Positions 1 to 6,426 of a stretch of DNA of 10,407 nucleotides are shown one piece after another. Under the pieces are notes generated by a model. That model was not told the DNA's origin and searched no databases. It saw only the letters and a list, made by a program, of their open reading frames with translations. The first letter of the stretch is position 1, and every line of letters begins with the position of its first letter. Origin of the DNA: an uncultured Sutterella sp. (GTDB lineage: Bacteria > Pseudomonadota > Gammaproteobacteria > Burkholderiales > Burkholderiaceae_F); assembly GCA_902477615.1 (NCBI GenBank), contig CABSHY010000028.1, positions 1 to 10,407 of the forward strand. Reading direction: 5' to 3'. The position numbers and the translations under genes were made by a program.

Positions 1-74
1 TCGTTGAAATTGCTACCCGCAACGGCCGTATGGCTTTGGGTATTGATCCGTATGAACCCTTGGCTGTGAAGTGA
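1..74 (+). CDS. 3' end of an unidentified upstream gene (partial)
   Basis: In the frame whose codons begin at base 3, 23 residues are open from the window edge to a TGA at 72-74. They end in the peptide GRMALGIDPYEPLAVK. The frame stops 14 bases before the chosen pyrE start, and the pyrE ribosome binding site begins at its stop codon. This is the spacing expected of a real gene in the same operon. The fragment is too short to assign a family or function. Codon use looks like that of pyrE (GAA, CGT, GGT, CCG), which supports coding. Confidence 0.6.
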   Translation, partial: VEIATRNGRMALGIDPYEPLAVK

Positions 75-82
75 GAGGAGAA
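73..82 (+). promoter_or_regulatory. Ribosome binding site of pyrE
   Basis: GAGAGGAGAA lies six bases upstream of the ATG at 89 and overlaps the TGA of the preceding gene. It decides the start: the upstream in-frame GTG at 71 would place this element inside the coding region. Confidence 0.7.
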
Positions 83-88
83 CTGAAT

Positions 89-760
89 ATGCCGTCTATG
101 CTTGCTGAAAACATTTTGACCGAAAACTTGCTCACGTTAAACGCAGTCGCTTTCTTATCCGAAGAACCGTTGCGCTTGAAGTCCGGTTTGGTCACCCCGA
201 TTTACGTTGATAACCGTAAGTTGATTACGCACCCTGATGCTTGGCACGATGTGATCGAAACCATGGCCTCCTTGATTGAAAAGTGGGGTTTGGAATATGA
301 CGTGATCGCCGGTGTTGAAGCTGGTGGTTTGACGCACTCTGCTGCACTTGCCTATCGCTTAAACTGCCCGACGATCTACGTTCGTCAACGTGCTAAGACC
401 TACGGTGACTTAGACCGTATCGAAGGTGGCAGCGTCAAGGGTTTGCGGGTTTTGGTGATTGAAGACCACATCTCCACGGGCTTGTCTTGCTTGGATGCCA
501 TCAAGACCTTGCGTGAAGAAGGTGCCATCGTTACCGATTGCGTAAGCATCACGAACTTCGACATGACCGAAACCAAGGCCTTGTTTGAAGAAGTTGGTGT
601 TAAGACCTATCGCATGATCGAATTCAAGAAGATCGTCAATAAGGCTGTTGAAATGGGCGTGATTGATGAAGCGCTCCAAGCCACCATTGAAGAATGGTTG
701 AAGACGCCTTGGACGTGGGCTGCTCGCCGTGGTTTGATCGCAACCTCGCGTGAAAACTAA
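89..760 (+). CDS. pyrE: Orotate phosphoribosyltransferase
   Basis: PyrE is a cytoplasmic enzyme that joins orotate to PRPP to make orotidine 5'-monophosphate, the fifth step of de novo pyrimidine synthesis. The protein has 223 residues from the ATG at 89, close to the usual 190-230. The N-terminal segment PIYVDNRKLITHP (about residues 37-49) is the family's substrate-side motif. GVEAGGLTHSAALAYRL (75-91) is the region that binds the 5'-phosphate-ribose side. The flexible catalytic loop reads YVRQRAKTYG (97-106), and the PRPP-binding motif is VLVIEDHISTG (121-131) with the acidic pair E125/D126. The catalytic loop lysine K103 is present. The neighbouring lysine common in the family (R-K-x-x-K-x-H/Y-G) is Q100 here, and the PRPP motif has His127 where a hydrophobic residue is usual. 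It probably shares an operon with the gene ending at 74 and is followed by a strong terminator. Orotate phosphoribosyltransferase is by far the best call; a paralogue acting on a related base is a remote alternative. Confidence 0.93.
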   Translation: MPSMLAENILTENLLTLNAVAFLSEEPLRLKSGLVTPIYVDNRKLITHPDAWHDVIETMASLIEKWGLEYDVIAGVEAGGLTHSAALAYRLNCPTIYVRQRAKTYGDLDRIEGGSVKGLRVLVIEDHISTGLSCLDAIKTLREEGAIVTDCVSITNFDMTETKALFEEVGVKTYRMIEFKKIVNKAVEMGVIDEALQATIEEWLKTPWTWAARRGLIATSREN

Positions 761-779
761 GTCTTACTAACAGTAAATC

Positions 780-824
780 GGGAATTTCTCGAGTCCTCAT
801 CTGGACTTAAGAAATTCCCTTTTT
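780..824 (+). terminator. Rho-independent terminator after pyrE
   Basis: A perfect 10-bp outer stem (GGGAATTTCT at 780-789 with AGAAATTCCC at 810-819) encloses a second 5-bp stem (AGTCC 792-796 with GGACT 803-807) around a TCATCT loop. TTTTT follows at 820-824. It sits 20 bases after the pyrE stop and terminates pyrE. On the minus strand, after the convergent LysR gene, the same hairpin is followed only by GATTTACTG, so it would end that gene less efficiently. Confidence 0.92.
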
Positions 825-846
825 CTTATAGTATCCTCATAGAAAT

Positions 847-1767
847 CTATTGCGCATTCTTGCGTACGTCATAACTCGGTAAAAGCCCCGGTGTGTTCAC
901 CCAAGAAGTTTGAAGATAAGTAATGAATTTCTCGACTTCACTATTCTTTTTGGCTTTTTCGTTTCTTAATAACCACACCGTTTCCGGACTGCATGACCAC
1001 TCCGGAAGAACTTGATACAAACTACCGTTATTGAGGGCTTCAGACACAGCCCATCTTGGCATTCCGATTGCGATAGCATTTTCAAGTAACACGGAATCAA
1101 CGACGGTCACAATATCGTTAACCTGAAATGCCAACTTCATTTTTAAGGTCATTGACAAGTTTTGTGTTTGCACCACGAGACTATTTTTTTCTGAAACCAG
1201 ACTATAGTCATTGAGCATTTCCGGCTCTGTTATTAACAATAAACGCTCCTTATTGGGTGACGCCGTTACCATGATCCTTTGGACTAAACCTAATGCCGTC
1301 GCGTAAACGCGTGCATTCGGAAGAGTTCCCAAAGTGACAATGTAGTCAAAGTCTCCTAAAACCGGTTTGACTTTTTTATCATAAAAATCGACCTCTGGAA
1401 TCACTGACGAATTTTGAGCTTCAAACTCGGATATCCAACGAATGAATAATTTTGAAAGCGTTGCCGGCACCGCAATTCGGAATTTATTGAGGGAAGCAAC
1501 TTTTTTACTTTTAAACAACGAATTTGATTGATCCAATAAGGGTTTGATCTTTTCGTAATATTCTCGACCAACCCAAGTCAGCGTCAGTTGAGGGCGGTTT
1601 CTTTTGAGTAGCGCCTCGCCTACAAAGATTTCTAAATCCTTAACCGATTTACTCACATAAGAAGCGTCCGTTTGGAAGGTCTCTGCTACCTTTTGAAAGC
1701 TGCCCATTTCAACGCAACAAACAAAATAACGCCAGTGCTCCAGTGGGGGTCGATTATTCTTCTGCAT
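847..1767 (-). CDS. LysR-type transcriptional regulator (second of a tandem pair)
   Basis: This is a 306-residue DNA-binding regulator of the LysR family, which is normally about 300 residues. The N-terminal winged helix-turn-helix spans about residues 10-68: FVCCVEMGSFQKVAETF, then YVSKSVKDLE, then the wing with LLKRNRPQLTLTWVG. A periplasmic-binding-protein-like effector domain follows from about residue 95. The helix-turn-helix is somewhat divergent: FQKVAETF stands where most members have an AA-containing helix, and TDASYV precedes the recognition serine. The start at 1767 is chosen because GGAG (1775-1778) lies seven bases upstream; an in-frame ATG at 1785 has a poorly spaced Shine-Dalgarno. 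The gene overlaps the 3' end of the upstream LysR gene by 14 bases, so the two are probably co-transcribed and translationally coupled. The effector and target genes cannot be read from the sequence; the nearby carrier-hydrolase operon is the obvious candidate target. Confidence 0.88.
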   Translation of the reverse strand: MQKNNRPPLEHWRYFVCCVEMGSFQKVAETFQTDASYVSKSVKDLEIFVGEALLKRNRPQLTLTWVGREYYEKIKPLLDQSNSLFKSKKVASLNKFRIAVPATLSKLFIRWISEFEAQNSSVIPEVDFYDKKVKPVLGDFDYIVTLGTLPNARVYATALGLVQRIMVTASPNKERLLLITEPEMLNDYSLVSEKNSLVVQTQNLSMTLKMKLAFQVNDIVTVVDSVLLENAIAIGMPRWAVSEALNNGSLYQVLPEWSCSPETVWLLRNEKAKKNSEVEKFITYLQTSWVNTPGLLPSYDVRKNAQ

Positions 1768-2704
1768 TGAGTAACTCCATTTCATTTGCCTTTAATAAAA
1801 TCGGATGCCCATTCCACTGAGTAAAAATAAAGTCTCTAAATTGTTTAGTACTCTCTGTCATGGGTTTCGACATAGGAATTTGCAGACTAATCGGACAGGG
1901 TTCCGGTTCCCAGTCGGGAAGCACCTTAACTAAACTCCCATTTTCAATTTCTACAACCGTGTCATGCTTTAAGGCATGCACCGCAATACCCGCACCTGCG
2001 ATCGCAGCTTTTTTAGCCCCAGTGTGATCTCTTAATCGAATGGAGGGGTGAAAAGGAATTTTTAATCGTTCTCGATCACCAATGCGTTTAATAAAGAAAG
2101 AAAAATTGGAAATTAAATCCTGACTTCCTAAAAGAGAGTGATTTTCCAACTCCTCTGGCGACTGGGGTGTGCCAAAGCACTTCAAATACTCTGGGCTTGC
2201 CAACATGACCCGTGGCATGCCTCCTAGCTTTTCGATGTAAACCCTTTCACTTGGAATTTTCCCATGACTAAAACGCAAATCACAAAATGACGAAAGTCTC
2301 TGCACATGCCCAAGGGTGAGCTCCAAATCAAAAAAGACATTAGGATGCATGCGCCTATAGGCAGATATCCAAGGAATCAGAAGCGTTGTACCAAGTGAGT
2401 AGGGGCAAGAGAGATGAATATAGTGACGGGCCTTTGTTTGTTGCCACCATGGAACAGCAATTAGCTGATACGAAGACAAGAATGTCTTTGACTTATTTAA
2501 AAATTCTTTTCCGTCCTCTGTTAGCGAAAAACCTTGCGATCGTCGTTCAAATAGGGCTACACCCAAGCGCTGTTCCAATTGATCAATTCGCCGAGACAGC
2601 GTGGATTTAGCCACCATCAATTGACTCGAACTCTTTTGCAAATTCAAGCTTTGGGCTAAAGAGATAAACGTCTCGAGCAGTAAAATCTCATCTGTTTTTC
2701 GCAT
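1754..2704 (-). CDS. LysR-type transcriptional regulator, divergent from the carrier-amidohydrolase operon
   Basis: From the ATG at 2704 this encodes 316 residues of a classic LysR regulator. The helix-turn-helix occupies about residues 6-65: LLLETFISLAQSLNLQKSSS, VAKSTLSRRIDQLEQRLG and the wing LFERRSQGFSLTEDG. An effector-binding domain follows, containing HYIHLSCPYSLGTTLLIPWI (about 93-112) and the late motif KKAAIAGAGIAVHALKH. The open frame extends upstream to 2809, but that would add 35 unrelated residues across the divergent promoter region, so the start is set just before the conserved domain. The Shine-Dalgarno there is weak (GTGAG about ten bases upstream). Divergent orientation from the operon starting at 2822 is the usual arrangement for a LysR gene and its target, as with E. 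coli abgR and abgABT. Regulation of that operon and autoregulation are inferred from context. Confidence 0.9.
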   Translation of the reverse strand: MRKTDEILLLETFISLAQSLNLQKSSSQLMVAKSTLSRRIDQLEQRLGVALFERRSQGFSLTEDGKEFLNKSKTFLSSYQLIAVPWWQQTKARHYIHLSCPYSLGTTLLIPWISAYRRMHPNVFFDLELTLGHVQRLSSFCDLRFSHGKIPSERVYIEKLGGMPRVMLASPEYLKCFGTPQSPEELENHSLLGSQDLISNFSFFIKRIGDRERLKIPFHPSIRLRDHTGAKKAAIAGAGIAVHALKHDTVVEIENGSLVKVLPDWEPEPCPISLQIPMSKPMTESTKQFRDFIFTQWNGHPILLKANEMELLNAEE

Positions 2705-2821
2705 AGTTTCAGGACTCACTGTTGCGTTATAAACATGATGATATTTTAAATTAGTCCATTGTGGAAGGTTCATTGGCGTTTCAGAATAAAAACAGGCAAA
2801 AACTTTCACAAGGAGAAGTTT
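2705..2821. promoter_or_regulatory. Divergent control region between LysR gene and carrier operon
   Basis: These 117 bases separate the divergent LysR and carrier genes and must hold both promoters. A weak sigma-70-like candidate for the carrier direction is TTGTGG (2759-2764), a 17-base spacer and CAGAAT (2782-2787). The core at about 2731-2753 is AT-rich (ATGATGATATTTTAAATTAG) and would suit LysR binding, although I see no clean T-N11-A dyad. On the minus strand TATAAC (about 2727-2732) could be a -10 element for the LysR gene, but no good -35 goes with it. Confidence 0.45.
2811..2815 (+). promoter_or_regulatory. Ribosome binding site of the DcuC-family carrier
   Basis: AGGAG lies six bases before the ATG at 2822. 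It fixes the start of the carrier and rules out the longer open frame beginning at 2759, whose extra residues are hydrophilic and lie in the promoter region. Confidence 0.75.
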
Positions 2822-4096
2822 ATGTTGTCGTATACCCTTTGGATGGCCATCATTGTTGTTGCTGGCACCATTTACGCATTAATAAAGCGATATGAGACTC
2901 GCCTAGTGCTTCTCACCTCAGGCTTTTTAATGGCCTTCTTATCGCTTGAACCTTTCATGGCTTTTCGTCAATTTGACAAGTCCATGACCAATTCCAGCTT
3001 AATCATCGCCATTTGTTCGGCGATGGGCTTTGCCGCTGTCATTTCTTTAACGGGTTGTGATAAGCACCTCGTCACGTTATTGACGCGTCCGCTTAAAAAA
3101 TTAGGCATTCTTTTATTGCCTGCTAGCATGATTGTCACCAACGCACTTGCTACTGCCATTCCTTCCATGGGTGGGTTAGCCGCAGCAGTTGGTCCAACCC
3201 TTGTTCCGCTTTTAATTAGAGCCGGTTTCCGCCCCGCTGCGGCCGCTGCTTGCGTTGCCGCAAGTATGGGTCCTGCCTACTTAAATCCTGGACTTTCTCA
3301 CAACCCCTTTATTTCCAAAATTGCCAATATGGAAGTCATGCAATTCATTGGCGCACACATGACGACCACTCTCATTATTTCTGGCAGTTGCATTCTTTTT
3401 GTTTCATTAACGTGCTTTTTCATGCACGATTATGATTCAAAGAATTTTGGTGCTGCCATGTCGTTTGACAAGGCTGAAACCGCTGAAGAAGAACTCAAAC
3501 CCAATCTTATTTACGCGATTGCTCCTCTTATTCCTATCGCGATTTTGGTGACGTGTTCGATTTGCGTTCCGCAATGGAAGGTCTCTGTTGCTACCGCCAT
3601 GTTAATCGGTTCTGTTTACGCATTTGCCGTGACTCGTACTAATCCTGAAGAAGCTGTTACGCGTTTCTTTAACGGTATGGGTAAGGGTTATGCCAGTATC
3701 TTAGGCATCATCATTGCAGCGGGCGTTTTCGCTGCCGGTTTACGTGCCGCTGGTGTTGTTGACGTCTTAGTTGAATACCTCACGCACTCCAATGAAGTTG
3801 CAAAGCTCGGCGGCGCTCTTGGCCCATTCGCACTTGCGCTTATCACGGGTTCCGGTGATGCCGCGACCTTTGCTTTTAACGAAGCTGTCACTCCCTTTGC
3901 AGAACAATTTGGTATGACCATTGATAGCTTAGGCTACCTCGCCATGATGGCTGGCTGCTTGGGCCGTATGGGAAGTCCGTTAGCCGGTGGTGTGATCCTT
4001 ATCTCGGGTATCGCTATGGTTTCTCCGCTTGAGACGGTCAAACGTACCATCCCCGCTGCCCTCATTGTGCTCGTTATTCTTTATTTCATCTGCTAA
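2822..4096 (+). CDS. DcuC-family anion/C4-dicarboxylate-type carrier
   Basis: This is a 424-residue, very hydrophobic inner-membrane protein with roughly 10-12 membrane segments. It matches the DcuC family of the ion-transporter superfamily in several places. The PSMGGLAAAVGPTLVPLLIRAG segment (about residues 114-135) and the loop MGPAYLNPGLSHNPF (149-163) form the first half-repeat. ITGSGDAATFAFNEAVTP (341-358) and GRMGSPLAGGVILISGIA (381-398) form the second. GCDKHLV (79-84) is also typical. E. coli DcuC has about 460 residues and exchanges fumarate for succinate, but many relatives take other organic anions. The gene is followed 18 bases later by an AbgA-like hydrolase, so the likely cargo is an acyl- or amide-linked amino-acid anion cleaved by that enzyme; this is inference. 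A hydrophilic loop (about 203-228, rich in D, K and E) separates the two halves. Expression is probably controlled by the divergent LysR protein. Confidence 0.85.
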   Translation: MLSYTLWMAIIVVAGTIYALIKRYETRLVLLTSGFLMAFLSLEPFMAFRQFDKSMTNSSLIIAICSAMGFAAVISLTGCDKHLVTLLTRPLKKLGILLLPASMIVTNALATAIPSMGGLAAAVGPTLVPLLIRAGFRPAAAAACVAASMGPAYLNPGLSHNPFISKIANMEVMQFIGAHMTTTLIISGSCILFVSLTCFFMHDYDSKNFGAAMSFDKAETAEEELKPNLIYAIAPLIPIAILVTCSICVPQWKVSVATAMLIGSVYAFAVTRTNPEEAVTRFFNGMGKGYASILGIIIAAGVFAAGLRAAGVVDVLVEYLTHSNEVAKLGGALGPFALALITGSGDAATFAFNEAVTPFAEQFGMTIDSLGYLAMMAGCLGRMGSPLAGGVILISGIAMVSPLETVKRTIPAALIVLVILYFIC

Positions 4097-4104
4097 GAAA
4101 ATCT

Positions 4105-4108
4105 GGAG
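4105..4108 (+). promoter_or_regulatory. Ribosome binding site of the amidohydrolase
   Basis: GGAG sits six bases before the ATG at 4115, within the 18-base gap after the carrier stop. It gives the hydrolase its own initiation site on the shared transcript. Confidence 0.7.
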
Positions 4109-4114
4109 AAATAA

Positions 4115-5392
4115 ATGACAAATTATTTTCAAAATGCAGTCGCCATTAGACGAGAGCTCCATCAAAAACCCGAACAGGGTTGGGGTGAATTTTGCACTAC
4201 GGCTCGTATTGCTCAAGAGCTCGAATCGCTCGGTTGGAAAATCTTTCTTGGAACGCAACAAGTAGGACTCGATTGCGTTATGGGCCGTCCTGAAGCTTTC
4301 GTTAATGAAAACCTTAAACGAGCGAGAATGGAAGGCGTTGATGAAGCATTTTTAGAGCGCATGCAGGGCTATACCGGTTGCATTGCCCTTTGGGAAACCG
4401 GCATTGCCGGCCCTGTAACGGCCTTTAGATTCGACATTGATTGTGTTGGTGTCACCGAAACTGACGATCCGCAACATAAGCCTAATGCAGAAAACTTCGC
4501 CTCTTGTTACGCTGGTTCCATGCACGCCTGTGGTCATGATGGTCATACCGCTATTGGTCTTACGGTTGCTCGTTGGGTTGCAGACCACGCTCAAGATCTC
4601 AAAGGTTCTATCAAACTCATTTTCCAACCCGCCGAAGAAGGGGTCCGCGGAGCGGCTGCCCAAGCAGCATCCGGCCTTCTCGATGACGTTAATTACATTT
4701 TGGGTTCTCACTTGTCCCTTTGCTGTCGCTCTGGGGAAATTTGTACAAATCCACAAAATGTTTTAGCAACAACAAAATTGGACGTCACCTTTACTGGGAA
4801 ACCCGCTCACCCGACAATGAGTCCGGAATTAGGGCGTGATGCACTTGCCTGCTTATGCTCAACCGTTTCGCAAATCAAAGCCATGGCTCCTCATAGCAAG
4901 GGGATGAGTTGCGTCAATGTGGGTCATATCGAAGCGGGCGAATTCCGAAATGTTGTTCCGGCCCATGGACTTTTACAAATGGAAGTGCGCGGAGCGACAA
5001 CCGAAATTAATAACTACATGGTCGAACAAGCGACTCGAATTATCAAAGGCAATGCTCAAAGTTATGACGTGCAATGCCAAATTACGAAGGCGGGTGAAGC
5101 CTCTTCTCTTGCCAACGACGAAGAACTTTTAGGTTTAGTCACGAAGGTTGCTCAGTCCATTCCTGAATGCAAAGAAGTTGTTCGGGAAAAGCAATTTGGG
5201 GCATCAGAAGACTACACCATGCTTGCCTCTAGGGTGCAGGCTCACGGTGGATTGTCGGAATTCTTTATTGTCGGCGCTGACAGAGCCGGAGCTCATCACC
5301 AAAAGAACTTTGACTTTGATGAAAACGCTTTGGATTTAGCTATAAAAATCTTTGTGGGTTGTCTCAATCAACTCAATAACAAAACCAAATAA
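4115..5392 (+). CDS. M20D-family amidohydrolase, AbgA-like
   Basis: This 425-residue cytoplasmic metallo-amidohydrolase resembles E. coli AbgA (p-aminobenzoyl-glutamate hydrolase subunit A, 436 residues) from end to end. Shared stretches include the N-terminal RRELHQKPEQGWGEF, the long insert before GCIALWETGIAGP (89-100), and the tail GAHHQKNFDFDEN (392-404). Dinuclear-metal residues of the M20D family are visible: FRFDID (104-109), MHACGHDGHT (136-145, ligands C139 and H141), PAEEG (172-176), H199 in GSHLS, and the final histidine pair H394/H395. The lid/dimerisation domain lies at about 215-330 and contains RNVVPAHGLLQMEVRG (278-293). Where AbgA has an AHAGGKP-type turn, this protein has AHPTMSPELGRDA (231-243), which may alter the substrate pocket. 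AbgA normally pairs with AbgB, but no AbgB gene is present here. It forms an operon with the carrier and most likely cleaves what the carrier imports. Substrates could be p-aminobenzoyl-glutamate, another N-acyl amino acid or a dipeptide; the sequence does not decide. Confidence 0.88.
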   Translation: MTNYFQNAVAIRRELHQKPEQGWGEFCTTARIAQELESLGWKIFLGTQQVGLDCVMGRPEAFVNENLKRARMEGVDEAFLERMQGYTGCIALWETGIAGPVTAFRFDIDCVGVTETDDPQHKPNAENFASCYAGSMHACGHDGHTAIGLTVARWVADHAQDLKGSIKLIFQPAEEGVRGAAAQAASGLLDDVNYILGSHLSLCCRSGEICTNPQNVLATTKLDVTFTGKPAHPTMSPELGRDALACLCSTVSQIKAMAPHSKGMSCVNVGHIEAGEFRNVVPAHGLLQMEVRGATTEINNYMVEQATRIIKGNAQSYDVQCQITKAGEASSLANDEELLGLVTKVAQSIPECKEVVREKQFGASEDYTMLASRVQAHGGLSEFFIVGADRAGAHHQKNFDFDENALDLAIKIFVGCLNQLNNKTK

Positions 5393-5422
5393 TTTCTGTT
5401 AAATCCAATTACCCACATTTAA

Positions 5423-5457
5423 AAGGCTTCCAACATAATCGTGGAAGCCTTCTTTTT
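5423..5457. terminator. Probable bidirectional terminator between convergent operons
   Basis: A perfect 10-bp stem (AAGGCTTCCA at 5423-5432, TGGAAGCCTT at 5442-5451) encloses a 9-base loop and is followed by CTTTTT on the plus strand. It lies 30 bases after the amidohydrolase stop. Read on the minus strand, the same hairpin is followed by TTAAAT directly after its closing TT, giving a short U-run. It can therefore also end the convergent five-gene operon whose last stop is at 5468. Confidence 0.88.
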
Positions 5458-5467
5458 CACCTTTCAG

Positions 5468-6409
5468 CTATTTAACAAATGTTGTAAACAACATTTGTAC
5501 ATTTACTGATTTTGACATCATTTTTTCTTTCAACAAAAATTCTTGACTCTTTTGCATGGCGTCAATGTCACTTTGAGTGAGATCAGAATAAAAAGCCGAC
5601 CACTCATAAAGTTGCGCCGCATCTTGCGTTGAAATGCCATGCTCCTTGGCACCTAATGCAATCGCTTCATCACGATTGGCATTAGCCCACGCCAGCGCTT
5701 CTTTATTAACTTTGGCTACGCGTTGCACCACTTCCGGATACTTTTGAACAAAGTCATCTCGAGCCGTTAGAACCAAGTTGGTGGACAACACACCTTTAGC
5801 CGATACCAAAGGTATAAATCCTTGTTCTTTTGCCTTTAACAAACCGCCCGCGGCCACCAATGCCGCATCGGCCTTACCGGCCAAGAGTGTCGTTAAACTT
5901 GCCGGTAAATTCATCGAAACAAAATTCACATCCGACATTTTCATTTGGGATTGATCTAAGGCAAGCGTAAGCAGGTGGTGCAAAACCGTCCCCTTGGGAC
6001 CTACCACCATTTTTCCCTTGAGTGCCGTCATGTCAGCGACTTTTTTGGGATCGGCCACCAAGGCGAAAGTTGCATCCGGGTGCGCCACGCCACCCACAAT
6101 ATCAATACGGTTGCCAACGGAATTGGCAATCAAAAGGGTACTGGTGTTCATGGCGCTTGCCATATCGATTTCACCCGCAACCATTCCACGCACTTGATTG
6201 AGCCCCGCTTTGATGGGAATCCAATTAATGCGCATACCCTCTTTTTCAAACTCTTTTTCCAATAGCTTGTGTTTTTTCATCACCATGCACTGGATGTTAA
6301 AAGGGGCTTTCACATAAGTGATATTTAAAACCTCGGGCGTGGAAGCGGCCCAAAGCGGAGCGCTCACACAAAGCGCTGAGACAAAACCCAAAAAACGTTT
6401 CAAAAACAT
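5468..6409 (-). CDS. NMT1/SsuA-like periplasmic solute-binding protein
   Basis: This 313-residue secreted protein has a signal peptide: MFLKR, then a hydrophobic core to about residue 20, then WAAS with cleavage near residues 21-23. The mature part follows the NMT1/TauA/SsuA binding-protein fold. It opens with LNITYVKAPFNIQCMVMKKHKLLEKEF and the characteristic GMVAGEIDMASAMNTSTLLIAN, continues with LKGKMVVGPKGTVLHHLLTLAL, and then LPASLTTLLAGKADAALVAAGG. It ends with YPEVVQRVAKVNKEALAWANAN. Such proteins deliver sulfonates, pyrimidine precursors, aromatic acids and similar solutes to an ABC importer. No importer permease or ATPase lies next to it. The gene instead follows the MacB-type permease after a 17-base gap that holds GAGAG (6415-6419), so it is probably the last cistron of the efflux operon. 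Ligand unknown. It may serve an importer encoded elsewhere, or have a role with the pump. Confidence 0.85.
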   Translation of the reverse strand: MFLKRFLGFVSALCVSAPLWAASTPEVLNITYVKAPFNIQCMVMKKHKLLEKEFEKEGMRINWIPIKAGLNQVRGMVAGEIDMASAMNTSTLLIANSVGNRIDIVGGVAHPDATFALVADPKKVADMTALKGKMVVGPKGTVLHHLLTLALDQSQMKMSDVNFVSMNLPASLTTLLAGKADAALVAAGGLLKAKEQGFIPLVSAKGVLSTNLVLTARDDFVQKYPEVVQRVAKVNKEALAWANANRDEAIALGAKEHGISTQDAAQLYEWSAFYSDLTQSDIDAMQKSQEFLLKEKMMSKSVNVQMLFTTFVK

Positions 6410-6426
6410 AAATGCTCTCGTTGAAA

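Noticed and set aside
3..74. Upstream tail as an amidohydrolase (it has an ATRNG-x-x-ALGI pattern seen near the end of some members)
   Set aside because: Only 23 residues are visible, and the protein stops too soon after the pattern for those families. The match is too thin to name.
71..88. GTG at 71 as the pyrE start
   Set aside because: It would overlap the end of the upstream gene and put the GAGAGGAG ribosome binding site inside the coding region. The ATG at 89 is correctly spaced.
780..819. Terminator inverted repeat as a mobile-element end or regulator site
   Set aside because: The nested stem followed by TTTTT just after pyrE is fully explained as an intrinsic terminator, and no transposase or direct repeats are near.
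2386..2610. Plus-strand 74-codon frame inside the LysR gene, and similar frames opposite the efflux genes and pyrE
   Set aside because: They are antisense or out-of-frame to genes with clear family motifs, lack convincing ribosome binding sites and show no recognisable domains.
2705..2809. Longer LysR protein starting at 2809
   Set aside because: The added 35 residues are not LysR-like and would cover the divergent promoter region and the carrier's ribosome binding site.
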